A DNA stretch of 64,000 bases, from NCBI RefSeq assembly GCF_020295405.1, contig NZ_JADEYP010000004.1, forward strand, positions 62,001 to 126,000, read 5' to 3'. Shown one piece after another: positions 52,750-62,671 of this stretch (positions within the stretch are counted from its first letter, which is position 1; each line of letters opens with the position of its first letter). Below the pieces are notes generated by a model. The model made no database searches and was not told the origin of the DNA. It worked only from the letters and a program-made list of their open reading frames with translations. Source of the DNA: Sphingobacterium bovistauri (GTDB lineage Bacteria > Bacteroidota > Bacteroidia > Sphingobacteriales > Sphingobacteriaceae). Both the position numbers and the translations under genes were made by a program.

Positions 52750-53745
52750 ATGAGTTCAACACCTATAACAAAAGAGACATATTTAGAGTGGTATAAATCT
52801 ATGCTACTCATGCGTAAATTCGAAGAGAAAGCAGGACAACTTTATGGACAACAAAAAATCCGTGGATTTTGTCACTTGTATATTGGTCAGGAAGCGGTTG
52901 TAGCTGGTACTGTATCTGCAACAAGACCTGCTGACACATTTATCACATCATACAGAGATCACGCTCAGGCTTTGGCTAAAGGTGTTTCTGCAAATGCTTG
53001 TATGGCTGAGCTTTATGGTAAAGCGACAGGTTGTTCTAAGGGTAAAGGTGGATCGATGCACTTTTTTGACAAATCAAAAGGTATGATGGGTGGTCACGGT
53101 ATCGTGGGTGGTCAGATTCCATTAGGTGCTGGTTTAGCTTTTGCAGAGAAGTATTTAGGTACTGACAACGTGAACGTATGTTTCATGGGTGATGGTGCTG
53201 TACGTCAAGGTGCATTGAATGAAACTTTCAACATGGCTATGTTGTGGAAATTGCCTGTGATTTTTGTTTGTGAGAACAACGGTTACGCAATGGGTACTTC
53301 TGTACAACGTACAACAAACATGATGGATATTTATAAAATCGGTTTAGGTTTTGATATGCCATGTGCTCCAGTTGATGGTATGGATCCAGTAGCTGTTCAC
53401 AATGCAATGGATGAAGCTGTTCAACGTGCACGTGCAGGTGAAGGACCTACATTTTTAGAGATTCGTACTTACCGTTACAAAGGACACTCAATGTCTGATC
53501 CGGCTAAATACCGTACAAAAGAAGAATTAGAAGAGTACAAAGGTAGAGACCCATTATTGGCTACTAAAGCTGCTATTGTAGAAAATAAATATGCTGACGA
53601 GGCTTGGTTTGCAGAAGTAGAAGCTGAGGTTAAAAAAGTGGTTGATGATTCAGTGAAATTTGCGGAAGAATCTCCATATCCTTCAGTTGATGAATTGTAC
53701 AAAGATATCTATGTACAAGAGGACTATCCATTTGTAATGGACTAA
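52750..53745 (+). CDS. pdhA: Pyruvate dehydrogenase E1 component, alpha subunit
   Basis: The 331-residue protein has the thiamine-diphosphate motif GDGAVRQGALNETFNMA and SKGKGGSMHFF near the active site. RYKGHSMSDPAKYRTKEEL is the phospho-loop region seen in E1-alpha. It decarboxylates pyruvate and acetylates the E2 lipoyl groups. The E2 gene follows 48 nt later. No E1-beta gene is present in the window, so that subunit must be encoded elsewhere. Confidence 0.94.
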   Translation: MSSTPITKETYLEWYKSMLLMRKFEEKAGQLYGQQKIRGFCHLYIGQEAVVAGTVSATRPADTFITSYRDHAQALAKGVSANACMAELYGKATGCSKGKGGSMHFFDKSKGMMGGHGIVGGQIPLGAGLAFAEKYLGTDNVNVCFMGDGAVRQGALNETFNMAMLWKLPVIFVCENNGYAMGTSVQRTTNMMDIYKIGLGFDMPCAPVDGMDPVAVHNAMDEAVQRARAGEGPTFLEIRTYRYKGHSMSDPAKYRTKEELEEYKGRDPLLATKAAIVENKYADEAWFAEVEAEVKKVVDDSVKFAEESPYPSVDELYKDIYVQEDYPFVMD

Positions 53746-53793
53746 TTCAAAATAATTCAAGGTTTTTATAAAAGATTTAATCTACTATAATAC

Positions 53794-55419
53794 ATGGCTG
53801 AAGTAGTTAGAATGCCAAAAATGAGCGACACCATGACAGAAGGTGTAATCGCTAAATGGCACAAAAAAGTTGGTGATAAAGTGAATTCTGGCGACCTTTT
53901 AGCAGAGGTTGAAACAGATAAAGCAACAATGGATCTAGAGTCTTACGAGGAAGGAACATTGTTATATATAGGTCCAAAAGATGGTGAGGCAGTAGTTATT
54001 GATGCTATTATCGCAATCTTGGGCGAGGAGGGCGAGGATTTCCAAGCCTTGTTAAGCGGAGACTCAACTCCAGTTAAAGAAGAAGTTACAGAGACTAAAA
54101 CTGAAGAAGCTGTTGCTCCTGCAAGTTCGGGTTCAACTGTTACTGCTGAAGATTTAGGCGTTACTGTAGTGACTATGCCATTGTTGAGTGATACAATGAA
54201 AGAAGGTGTGATTGCACAGTGGAATTTCAAAGTGGGTGACTCAATCAAATCTGACGATGCTATTGCAGATGTAGAGACAGATAAAGCTACAATGGAAGTA
54301 ACGGCGTATGCTGATGGTACTTTATTGTATGTCGGGCTTGAAGCTGGACAAGCAGCGAAGGTAAATGATATTATTGCTATCGTTGGCCCAGCTGGGACTG
54401 ATATTACTCCATTATTGAATCAACCTGCGGCAGCAGCTCCTAAAGCTGAAGCTAAGGAAGAAGTAAAAGCACCTGAAGCAACGACTACTACTGCTCCAGC
54501 GGCTACGACATCTTCATCTTCGGATGATTCAAGAGTGAAAGCTTCTCCTTTGGCACGTAAAATTGCTAAAGATAAAGGTATTAACCTGAATGATGTAAAA
54601 GGTTCAGCAGACGGTGGTCGTATCGTTAAGAAAGACGTTGAAAGCTTTGTTCCTGCAGCTAAATCAGCTCCTATTCCAGCACAAGATGCTGCTAAATCTG
54701 AAACAAAAACTATTAGCTTACCAACTTTCGTTGGCGAAGAAAAATATACAGAGGTTGGTGTCTCGCAAATGCGTAAAACAATCGCTCGTCGCTTAGGTGA
54801 GTCTTTGTTTACAGCGCCACATTTTTACTTGACTGTAAGTATCGATATGGATAATGCTATTGCTGCGCGTGCTCAAATAAATGAGGTTGCTCCAGTAAAA
54901 GTATCTTTCAACGATTTAGTTATCAAAGCAGTTGCAGTTTCATTGAAACAACATCCTGCTGTTAACTCTTCGTGGCAAGGCGATAAAATCAGATTCAACC
55001 AACATACTAACATCGGTGTTGCTATGGCGGTAGAAGATGGTTTATTAGTTCCAGTTGTTCGTTTTGCAGATGGAAAATCATTATCACACATCTCTGCAGA
55101 GGTGAAAGATTTCGCTGGTAAGGCAAAAACTAAAAAATTGACTCCAGCAGACTGGGAAGGATCTACATTTACAGTTTCTAACTTGGGTATGTTTGGTATT
55201 GATGAGTTTACTTCTATTATCAACTCCCCTGATGGAGCAATTTTATCTGTAGGTGCTATTCAACAAATTCCCGTGGTGAAAAACGGTGCAGTAGTACCAG
55301 GTAATGTAATGAAATTGACATTAGGTTGTGACCACCGCGTAGTAGATGGTGCGACAGGTGCTCAATTCTTACAAACATTAAAAGGATTATTAGAAGCTCC
55401 AATCCGTTTATTAGCATAA
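53794..55419 (+). CDS. pdhC: Pyruvate dehydrogenase E2, dihydrolipoyl acetyltransferase
   Basis: The 541-residue protein has two lipoyl domains, with lipoyl-lysine Lys43 and Lys164 in ETDKATM. Ala/Pro/Thr-rich linkers separate them from an E3-binding domain (about 246-282, VKASPLARKIAKDKG) and the acyltransferase core (about 315-541) with the catalytic His in DHRVVDGATGAQF. It forms the core of the pyruvate dehydrogenase complex. Confidence 0.95.
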   Translation: MAEVVRMPKMSDTMTEGVIAKWHKKVGDKVNSGDLLAEVETDKATMDLESYEEGTLLYIGPKDGEAVVIDAIIAILGEEGEDFQALLSGDSTPVKEEVTETKTEEAVAPASSGSTVTAEDLGVTVVTMPLLSDTMKEGVIAQWNFKVGDSIKSDDAIADVETDKATMEVTAYADGTLLYVGLEAGQAAKVNDIIAIVGPAGTDITPLLNQPAAAAPKAEAKEEVKAPEATTTTAPAATTSSSSDDSRVKASPLARKIAKDKGINLNDVKGSADGGRIVKKDVESFVPAAKSAPIPAQDAAKSETKTISLPTFVGEEKYTEVGVSQMRKTIARRLGESLFTAPHFYLTVSIDMDNAIAARAQINEVAPVKVSFNDLVIKAVAVSLKQHPAVNSSWQGDKIRFNQHTNIGVAMAVEDGLLVPVVRFADGKSLSHISAEVKDFAGKAKTKKLTPADWEGSTFTVSNLGMFGIDEFTSIINSPDGAILSVGAIQQIPVVKNGAVVPGNVMKLTLGCDHRVVDGATGAQFLQTLKGLLEAPIRLLA

Positions 55420-55442
55420 GGGATTATAGTTTGATCTTACAA

Positions 55443-55476
55443 AAGCCACTTTATGAAAATAAAGTGGCTTCTTTTT
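55443..55476 (+). terminator. Terminator after the pyruvate dehydrogenase genes
   Basis: A 12-bp stem (55443-55454 with 55459-55470) with a GAAA loop and a T-rich tail. Confidence 0.85.
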
Positions 55477-55533
55477 TGGGTTTTCAGGTAGATTCCTTTT
55501 ATATTTAATAAAATCAAAATCGTATTAGAAATA

Positions 55534-56721
55534 GTGAATAGGTTAGTTAGGTTAGTAGCGTTTTTTGTCTTTACAATTTTTATTATCTCGTGTAAATCTG
55601 CCGTCAAAAAGAAAGAAGAAATTCTGCAAAAGCAATCTGAGTTGGATAGCATCGCTTTGATTTACGATCCCAAGAATGTTGATCTTCGAGTAGATGAGTA
55701 TATGCAAAAATTGCATAAGCGCTCAGGTTTTAATGGCAATGTGTTGATTGCCAAAAAGGGTAAAATTATATATCAGAATTCTTTTGGCTGGGCAGATTAC
55801 CTACATAAGGATAGTTTAGATATTGATTCTAAATTCGAACTAGCTTCTGTTTCAAAACCAATAACAGCTTTAGGTGTTTTACAATTGATCGATAACGGAA
55901 AGGTTGGGATTGATCAATTAGTTTCTGACTTTTTTCCTGGGTTTCCATATGAAGGTGTGACAGTGAGACAATTGTTGACCCACCGATCTGGGATGCCGAA
56001 CTATGTCTATTTTGTTGATAAAATTTGGCCAGATCGCAAGAAGGGAATGTCCAATACAGATGCGATTAATTTAATGATTCAACATAAGCCTGCGCGATAT
56101 GGTAAGCCAGATGGACGTTTTCATTACAATAACTCAAATTACATGATGTTGGGAGCCATAATCGAGAAGGTGTCAGGTCAAGATTTTGATACTTATATGC
56201 AAGAGAATGTTTTTAAACCAGCAGGAATGAAAAATACTGCGGCATTATCTCGGGTGAAGTATGATAAGATTCCCACCGATGTCATCGGGCACGATCGCGT
56301 GTGGAGAAGATCTGTTGTACAGGATTATTTGGATGGTCCATTGGGAGACAAAGGGATTTACAGTACAGTAAAAGATATGTATTTGTTGGATAAAGCTTTG
56401 AAAGAAGGCAGACTTTTGAAACCTGAATTGTTAGATTCAGCATATGTACCACGATCAGATGCTAAACGTGGTGTATTCAGTTATGGTTATGGATGGAGAA
56501 TGTTTAGTTCGGGTAAAGAAAAAATTGTATATCACACAGGGTGGTGGCATGGTTTTAAAAACCTGTATGTAAGGGATTTAACTAATGATGTGACTATTGT
56601 TCTTTTGTCGAATATGGTCAATGGTAGTTTAAATCAACTCGATGAGTTGTATAAAATTTTAGAAATGCCTATATTAAGACAAAATGCATATGACTCTAAT
56701 GGAGGATTTGTAGAACATTAA
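55534..56721 (+). CDS. Serine hydrolase, class C beta-lactamase family, lipoprotein
   Basis: The 395-residue protein has a lipoprotein signal (FFVFTIFIISC, Cys20). The SxxK motif is Ser105-V-S-Lys108, the YxN motif is in HYNNSNYMM near 197, and the third motif is HTGWWHG near 333. The fold is that of penicillin-binding proteins and class C beta-lactamases. It may be a peptidase or esterase; resistance activity is not implied. It is followed 20 nt later by the CoA-binding protein gene. Confidence 0.88.
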   Translation: MNRLVRLVAFFVFTIFIISCKSAVKKKEEILQKQSELDSIALIYDPKNVDLRVDEYMQKLHKRSGFNGNVLIAKKGKIIYQNSFGWADYLHKDSLDIDSKFELASVSKPITALGVLQLIDNGKVGIDQLVSDFFPGFPYEGVTVRQLLTHRSGMPNYVYFVDKIWPDRKKGMSNTDAINLMIQHKPARYGKPDGRFHYNNSNYMMLGAIIEKVSGQDFDTYMQENVFKPAGMKNTAALSRVKYDKIPTDVIGHDRVWRRSVVQDYLDGPLGDKGIYSTVKDMYLLDKALKEGRLLKPELLDSAYVPRSDAKRGVFSYGYGWRMFSSGKEKIVYHTGWWHGFKNLYVRDLTNDVTIVLLSNMVNGSLNQLDELYKILEMPILRQNAYDSNGGFVEH

Positions 56722-56741
56722 TATTATAAAGTTTAAAGTAT

Positions 56742-57101
56742 ATGAAAAAGACATTGATTTTAGGTGCTAGCACAAATTCAGCTCGATATTCTTATTTAGT
56801 GGCTAATAAATTGGTAAGAAAGGGTTATCCGATAATCAATGTTGGGCGAAAAGTAGGAGAGGTAGCAGGTGTGGCGATTGAACCAGCTGAAGAAATTCAT
56901 ACAGATATTGATACAATAACATTGTACGTGGGGCCACGTAATCAAGAACCTTATTATGAATATATTTTAAAAACGAAGCCCAAACGTGTTATTTTTAATC
57001 CTGGCGCTGAAAACCCTGTACTTTCTGCAAAATTAGTAGAGGCGGGTATCGAACCGGTTGAAGCATGTACGTTAGTGATGCTAAATACTGGACAGTACTA
57101 G
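56742..57101 (+). CDS. CoA-binding (YccU-like) protein
   Basis: The 119-residue Rossmann protein has LILGASTNSARYSYLV and VIFNPGAENP, matching the CoA_binding_2 family. Members bind CoA, but the cellular role is not established. It lies just behind the serine hydrolase gene. Confidence 0.85.
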   Translation: MKKTLILGASTNSARYSYLVANKLVRKGYPIINVGRKVGEVAGVAIEPAEEIHTDIDTITLYVGPRNQEPYYEYILKTKPKRVIFNPGAENPVLSAKLVEAGIEPVEACTLVMLNTGQY

Positions 57102-57513
57102 GTAATTGTAATACTGCAAAATATAGCACTTTCTCATAAGTGTTGCTGAGAGGTATATTTGATTTATTCATTTATACCTCTTTTTTGTACAATATAATTT
57201 TAGCTTGTAATTGGGGAGTCTTTAACCTCTTATATTTTGTAAAATGCTAAAATTTATGATTATGGACTTTTGAGTCATATTCCAAGAGCAATAATAATCA
57301 ACGCGAAGGTTTATTTTGTGTTTTTTAATATATTACTTGTGTATATAGTTTATTTAATTGGTAGGATAGTTTATTTTTTAATAGAGCCATCTCCTTAACT
57401 TGGATTAATGTCTTTCAAGATGTTTTATGGATAACCATGCATAATAAACTAAATGAAGAAATTACAAACAATAATAAAGCACAAAATTCACTTTACCAAT
57501 AAACTATAACATT
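57102..57513. other. Intergenic region with one terminator-like hairpin
   Basis: A 9-bp stem (AGAGGTATA 57149-57157 with 57173-57181) followed by TTTTTT probably ends the CoA-binding gene transcript. The rest (57190-57513) is AT-rich and holds no recognised feature. Confidence 0.5.
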
Positions 57514-59889
57514 ATGAAGGTTTTGTTTTTGAATATATTAATAATTACACTTTTCGGTTTCTTGGATGCTAATGCGCAGTCTTCTCGAGCGATCTATGTG
57601 AGTGTGCATGGTCATGACAAAAATATTGGAGATGAAAAAAAACCGCTTAGTACAATTCAAGAAGGGATCAATCGTGTTAAAGAGATTAAAAAAACAAAAT
57701 TCAAAGGAAAGGTAGAATTAGTAATAGGAGTTGGTACATATTATTTGGATAAAAGTATAAAGCTCGATCAATCTTTTTCAGGTAAGCAAAATACACCTTT
57801 TGTATTGCGAGCTGAAGATGGCGAAAAGGTAATTTTAAGTGCGGGTATTCTCTTGCAAAACTTAAAATGGAAATCTGAAACAAATGGTGTCTGGAGCACA
57901 GTTGTTCCTTCAGCGACAGTTATTGAGGATTTATACAGTAATGGCAAGAGATTAATCAAAGCACGATATCCAAATTACAATGCTAATATATTGCCTTTCA
58001 ATGGATATGCAGCAGATGCAATTTCTAAAGAAAGGGTAGCGCGTTGGAAGAATCCAAAAGGTGGATATGTGCATGCTTTGCATGAAGGAAAATGGGGTGG
58101 TTTTCATTTTGAGATAAAAGGAAAGGATAGTCAAGGTAATTTGATGTTGGAAGGAGGTCAACAGAATAATAGGCCAAGTCCTATTCATGAGACTTTTCGA
58201 TTTGTAGAGAACATTTTTGAGGAACTGGATGATACAAACGAATGGTACTTTGATATAAATAAATCTATTCTTTATTATAAACCTGAACAAGGTACAAATC
58301 CGAATGTTTTAAAATTTGAAACTGCACGTTTGGAAAATATCATATCGTTAGTTGGAACTAAACAACAGCCTGTTCGAAATATCAAGATTAAAGGATTAGA
58401 TTTTGTGTGTACAGCTCCTACTTTTATGAAAACTAGTGAGCCACTGTTGCGTAGTGACTGGACAATCTATCGTCAAGGTGCTGTGAAATTTGAAAACGCA
58501 GAAAACTGTGAAGTTTCACAATCTAATTTTTATAATTTGGGTGGTAATGCTGTTTTTGTGAGCAATTACAATAGGGAGGTAAAAATTTCAGGTAACCTTA
58601 TCGAACAAATCGGAGCAAGTGCAGTTTCTTTTGTTGGTGATCCTAGCGCTGTGAGATCTCCATCGTTTCGTTACGAAAACTTTGTGCCTGAAGCTGATTT
58701 GGATACTGTTCGCGGTCCTAAATCTGATAACTATCCTAAAGATTGTGAGGTAAGTGATAATTTGATTCGTAACATTGGTTTGGTAGAAAAGCAAGTGGCG
58801 GGAGTGCAAATTTCAATTGCTGAGTCAATTCGTGTGTTGCATAATACAATTTACGATATTCCAAGAGCTGGGATTAATGTGGGAGATGGTACTTGGGGTG
58901 GACATGACATTGCTTATAATGATGTGTTTAATACGGTGCTCGAGACAAGTGATCATGGAGCTTTTAATTCATGGGGTAGGGATCGATTTTGGCATCCTGA
59001 TCGCGAAAAAATGGATGATTTAGTAGCAAGAAGGCCAGAGCTAATTTTACTAGACGCTTATAAAACAACATATATTAGAAATAATAGATTTCGTTGTGAT
59101 CACGGTTGGGATATAGACTTGGATGATGGTTCTTCAAATTATGTTATTTTTAATAATCTATGTCTCAATGGTGGAATAAAGCTTCGTGAAGGATTTCATA
59201 GAACGGTTTATAACAATATTACCGTAAATAATGGTTTTCATCCACATGTATGGTTCAAAAATAGTCATGACGTATTTAGAAATAATATAGTGATGTTGCC
59301 CCATCAAGATATTCGTGTGGATTTTTGGGGAGATACCGTAGATTACAATTATTATGTTAAAGCTGAGGATTTGGTTAAAGATCAAGAAAAGAGATTGGAA
59401 AGGAATGGGAAAGTTATCACACCAAAATTCAAAGACGTAAAGAATGGTGATTTTACCTTATTGGCTGAGGTGCCTGATGGTTTTGTAAATTTTGATATGC
59501 AGAATTTTGGTGTGACTAGTGGTAGATTAAAAAAGCTGGCTGATTCGCCTATAATTCCTGAATTGAATTATAATAAACCAAAGACAAATACGGCTTCATC
59601 GGTCATTACTTATAAAGGAGCAACTTTAAAATCAATCGAGTCTCTAGGTGAACAATCTGCAGCAGGGTTGCCAACTATGGAGGGAATAATGATTGTAAAA
59701 TTTGCAGACGATTCTTATTTGAAATACAATGGATTTCTGATTAATGATGTCATAGTGGCCTGTGAAGGTGAAAAAGTAATTAATACGACGGGTTTAGATA
59801 GTTTGTTGAAGCAATTCCATTATTACCATAAGCTGAATTTTACTATTTATAGAAATCAGGTAAAACAAGAAGTAGTCTTGAATTTATAG
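57514..59889 (+). CDS. Right-handed beta-helix protein with C-terminal PDZ domain
   Basis: The 791-residue protein has a signal peptide (1-22, ending ANAQ). The motif YVSVHGHDKNIGDEKKPLSTIQEGI begins a parallel beta-helix of the pectate-lyase kind (about 25-640), with short Asn-rich turns such as NCEVSQSNFYNLGGNA. A PDZ domain occupies the last 90 residues (LINDVIVACEGEKV, YRNQVKQEVVLNL). Such proteins bind or cut polysaccharides; catalytic residues cannot be identified. It is a single gene. Confidence 0.82.
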   Translation: MKVLFLNILIITLFGFLDANAQSSRAIYVSVHGHDKNIGDEKKPLSTIQEGINRVKEIKKTKFKGKVELVIGVGTYYLDKSIKLDQSFSGKQNTPFVLRAEDGEKVILSAGILLQNLKWKSETNGVWSTVVPSATVIEDLYSNGKRLIKARYPNYNANILPFNGYAADAISKERVARWKNPKGGYVHALHEGKWGGFHFEIKGKDSQGNLMLEGGQQNNRPSPIHETFRFVENIFEELDDTNEWYFDINKSILYYKPEQGTNPNVLKFETARLENIISLVGTKQQPVRNIKIKGLDFVCTAPTFMKTSEPLLRSDWTIYRQGAVKFENAENCEVSQSNFYNLGGNAVFVSNYNREVKISGNLIEQIGASAVSFVGDPSAVRSPSFRYENFVPEADLDTVRGPKSDNYPKDCEVSDNLIRNIGLVEKQVAGVQISIAESIRVLHNTIYDIPRAGINVGDGTWGGHDIAYNDVFNTVLETSDHGAFNSWGRDRFWHPDREKMDDLVARRPELILLDAYKTTYIRNNRFRCDHGWDIDLDDGSSNYVIFNNLCLNGGIKLREGFHRTVYNNITVNNGFHPHVWFKNSHDVFRNNIVMLPHQDIRVDFWGDTVDYNYYVKAEDLVKDQEKRLERNGKVITPKFKDVKNGDFTLLAEVPDGFVNFDMQNFGVTSGRLKKLADSPIIPELNYNKPKTNTASSVITYKGATLKSIESLGEQSAAGLPTMEGIMIVKFADDSYLKYNGFLINDVIVACEGEKVINTTGLDSLLKQFHYYHKLNFTIYRNQVKQEVVLNL

Positions 59890-59918
59890 AGAAGAGTATT
59901 TTTGTTATTGTAAAATAA

Positions 59919-59945
59919 GAAAGGAGACCCATTTGGTCTCCTTTC
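59919..59945. terminator. Bidirectional terminator
   Basis: The stem GAAAGGAGACC with its complement (11 bp, 5-nt loop), between the beta-helix gene and the convergent DUF3078 gene. Confidence 0.75.
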
Positions 59946-59969
59946 AATTTATAAGTTGGTTAGTCTAGC

Positions 59970-60860
59970 CTAGAATTTGTAAGTAATACCAGCCCCTACG
60001 ACTTGTTTTACTTGTAGTTTTGGACCTTCACCTGTCTTCACTCCATTTTCAAATGTTGGAATCTTGGTGTTGTCATCATAGATTAGTTGTACACCTGCAT
60101 TTACAGTGATAAATTTATTTACTTTCATAAATAAATTTGCCGTGTAATCTATATCTATATTTTGAGGATTTTCTAAATAATTAGAATATAATCTTAGAAT
60201 GTTTTCAAAGGCCACATTTTCCATAATATCCTTTTTGTAATAAGCATCCAAAGAAGCACCAAATTCAAAGCGCGATTTTTTACCTTCATCTAAGCCATAT
60301 AATGTCTCGTCTATATTTTCATTTGTAACGAAGACGAATCTAGCAGAGGCGGGGGATATGTTGACTTTGAAATTATCAGATTCTTTATACGCTATACCAG
60401 GCCCAAAGCTTACATATGCGGGAGCAAAACCTGCTGATGTTAATTCACCATTTCCGTCAGCATCATATTTATAACCCTTTGCAAATTGGGTATTAAAATT
60501 CATAAAAAAAGTATATAACCATTTTTCTGTCAATTGTCGGCCCAAAAGAGAATTGAAAGCGAATCTATCATCATTTTTTCTCCAATCAGTTTCCTTTTGA
60601 AATGTTTGACCGTAGGCTGCTAATACTTTATTGTCCCAGCTCCATTTGTCTTTTTTGTAATTAAAGTCGTAATTGAAAATTACATTACCAGCAAATGAGT
60701 TAACACCACCTGCGGCCCAATTTGTGAATGAGCTTTGGTTAATTAGAAATGTATTTTCACCTTTTATAGTCCAAAACTTTGCCGTGTCAGCTATTTCTTG
60801 AGCTTGTGTGTCTAAGTTGTACAATCCAAATAGAGATAATGCTAAAAGAATTCTTCTCAT
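59970..60860 (-). CDS. DUF3078 domain-containing protein
   Basis: The 296-residue protein has a signal peptide (1-20). It carries NQSSFTNWAAGGVNSFAGN near 40-58, the hallmark of the DUF3078 family, followed by beta-barrel-like strands ending GAGITYKF with an aromatic terminal residue. It is probably an outer-membrane protein of unknown role. It is a single gene. Confidence 0.85.
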   Translation of the reverse strand: MRRILLALSLFGLYNLDTQAQEIADTAKFWTIKGENTFLINQSSFTNWAAGGVNSFAGNVIFNYDFNYKKDKWSWDNKVLAAYGQTFQKETDWRKNDDRFAFNSLLGRQLTEKWLYTFFMNFNTQFAKGYKYDADGNGELTSAGFAPAYVSFGPGIAYKESDNFKVNISPASARFVFVTNENIDETLYGLDEGKKSRFEFGASLDAYYKKDIMENVAFENILRLYSNYLENPQNIDIDYTANLFMKVNKFITVNAGVQLIYDDNTKIPTFENGVKTGEGPKLQVKQVVGAGITYKF

Positions 60861-61050
60861 ACTCTTTAATTTTTGTGCAAAAGTATAATTAAACTATTAA
60901 TGTTGTTCAATTAATAGTTTATGTTTTTCCATTTGTAGATAATGGTTTACATTTAAAGTTTAGGGAGGTATTATTTTCAACTATATGATAGCCCAAATCT
61001 TTAAATGTGTTATAATAGGATTACTAGCAAACGAAAAATACAAATAGTAG

Positions 61051-61251
61051 GCTATACATTACTCAATAATAATTTGGCAACAATTTTTAAGAATATTGCT
61101 AAACCTTACTAAGGTAAAATACTTCATTGTTGATTTTTGGGCAGAATACTGTGGGGCATGCAGATTAGCAATAGAACAAAGTTTTTCAGATAGAAAGAGG
61201 TTTGGTGATATTACTCAATTATTTCCGTTTGGGTATTTTAATACGAAGTAA
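61051..61251 (+). pseudogene. Thioredoxin remnant
   Basis: The frame is open from 61051 to a stop at 61251 and reads VDFWAEYCGACRLA at 61129-61170, a thioredoxin active site with CGAC. No ATG lies in the frame, the domain before the active site is about 25 residues of unrelated sequence, and only about 25 residues follow. It looks like a decayed gene fragment. It lies in the 556-bp gap before rplC; the rest of 60861-61300 shows nothing else. Confidence 0.6.
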
Positions 61252-61309
61252 ATGTTTGTGTATAATTATCATTGACTCAAATATTTTATAAAAAATAATT
61301 CACTTATTA

Positions 61310-61340
61310 TTTGATAGTTATAAAAATCTTTGTACTTTTG
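61310..61340 (+). promoter_or_regulatory. Promoter of the ribosomal-protein operon
   Basis: TTTG (61310-61313), 19 bp, TACTTTTG (61333-61340) is an ideal Bacteroidota promoter. It gives a leader of about 75 nt before rplC. Confidence 0.7.
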
Positions 61341-61370
61341 CAGTCCCTTATTGGGGAAAGTATGTCTTGA

Positions 61371-61390
61371 GCGAAGCCCTACTGCTTCGA
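61371..61390 (+). promoter_or_regulatory. Leader hairpin before rplC
   Basis: CGAAGC (61372-61377) pairs with GCTTCG (61384-61389) around a 6-nt loop. It may be part of an autoregulatory leader of the operon; not proven. Confidence 0.4.
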
Positions 61391-61417
61391 TGGACTTTAA
61401 TTAATTTAATTTATAAC

Positions 61418-62035
61418 ATGTCAGGAATTATTGGTAAAAAAGTAGGAATGACCAGCCTGTTCAACGCTGATGGGAAGAACATCCCATGTACAGTAATCGA
61501 GGCTGGGCCGTGCGTGGTAACGCAGATACGTACGGTAGAGAGTGATGGCTATTCGGCTATTCAACTTGGCTATGACGAGGCTAAGGAGAAGAATACATCA
61601 GCTCCTCTAAAAGGACACTTTGCGAAAGCAGGAGTGACTCCTAAGCGTAAACTAGTTGAATTCAAAACTTTCGAAGATGAAAAACAACTAGGTGACATCG
61701 TGGATGTAACATTATTTGCTGAAGGCGAATTCGTAGATGTAGTCGGTACTTCAAAAGGTAAAGGTTTCCAAGGTGTAATGAAGCGTCACGGATTTGGTGG
61801 TGTAGGTGGTGCGACTCACGGTCAGCACAACAGACTACGTGCTCCAGGTTCAATTGGTGCTGCTTCATGGCCTTCACGTGTATTCAAAGGAATGCGCATG
61901 GCAGGTCGTATGGGTGGTGATCGTGTAAAAGTTCAAAACTTACAAGTTTTGAAAGTTTATGCTGAGCAAAACCTAATCGTAGTGAGTGGCTCTATACCAG
62001 GAGCTAAAGGTTCTTATGTAATCTTAGACAAATAG
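61418..62035 (+). CDS. rplC: Ribosomal protein uL3
   Basis: Start at 61418 gives 205 residues ([13 protein letters not shown]), the usual L3 N terminus; the upstream frame lies in the leader. [21 protein letters not shown] motif ([18 protein letters not shown]) is typical. It binds 23S rRNA early in 50S assembly. It is the first gene of the operon here, with no rpsJ ahead of it. Confidence 0.96.
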   Translation: MSGIIGKKVGMTSLFNADGKNIPCTVIEAGPCVVTQIRTVESDGYSAIQLGYDEAKEKNTSAPLKGHFAKAGVTPKRKLVEFKTFEDEKQLGDIVDVTLFAEGEFVDVVGTSKGKGFQGVMKRHGFGGVGGATHGQHNRLRAPGSIGAASWPSRVFKGMRMAGRMGGDRVKVQNLQVLKVYAEQNLIVVSGSIPGAKGSYVILDK

Positions 62036-62040
62036 TAGAG

Positions 62041-62670
62041 ATGGAAGTTAAAGTATTAAATTTATCAGGTAAAGAAACAGGTGCCAAGGTGCAACTTCCT
62101 GAAACAGTTTTCGGTGTAACGCCAAACGACCATGCGATCTATTTAGATGTGAAACTATACTTAGCGAACCAACGCCAAGGTACTCACAAATCTAAGCAAC
62201 GTAATGAAATCGCGGGTTCTACTCGTAAATTACACAAACAAAAAGGTACTGGTGGTGCTCGTGCGGGTTCTATCAAATCTCCATTGTTTAATGGTGGTGG
62301 TCGTGTATTCGGTCCTCAACCACGTGATTACTCGTTCAAATTGAACAAAAAATTGAAACAAGTAGCACGTAAATCAGCGTTGTCTTACAAAGCGCAAGAA
62401 AACAATGTTTTAGTTTTAGATGCTGTTAATTTTGACTCTATCAAAACTAAAAACTATGTTGCTTTAGTAAACGCATTAAATGTAGCTGACGAAAAAACTT
62501 TATTAGTTTTGCCAGACTACAATAACAATGTTTATTTATCAAGCAGAAACTTGAAAAAAGCAAAAGTTGTAGTAGCTTCAGATTTAAACACATACGATGT
62601 GTTAAATGCTACTAAATTATTGTTAACTACAGATTCTGTTAAAACTTTGGAGGAAGCATTAGCTAAGTAA
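62041..62670 (+). CDS. rplD: Ribosomal protein uL4
   Basis: The 209-residue protein has the tunnel-loop region with KQKGTGGARAGSIKSPLF and GGRVFGPQPRDY. It is part of the 50S exit tunnel and, in E. coli, an autoregulator of the operon. It starts 5 nt after rplC. Confidence 0.96.
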   Translation: MEVKVLNLSGKETGAKVQLPETVFGVTPNDHAIYLDVKLYLANQRQGTHKSKQRNEIAGSTRKLHKQKGTGGARAGSIKSPLFNGGGRVFGPQPRDYSFKLNKKLKQVARKSALSYKAQENNVLVLDAVNFDSIKTKNYVALVNALNVADEKTLLVLPDYNNNVYLSSRNLKKAKVVVASDLNTYDVLNATKLLLTTDSVKTLEEALAK

Positions 62671-62671
62671 T

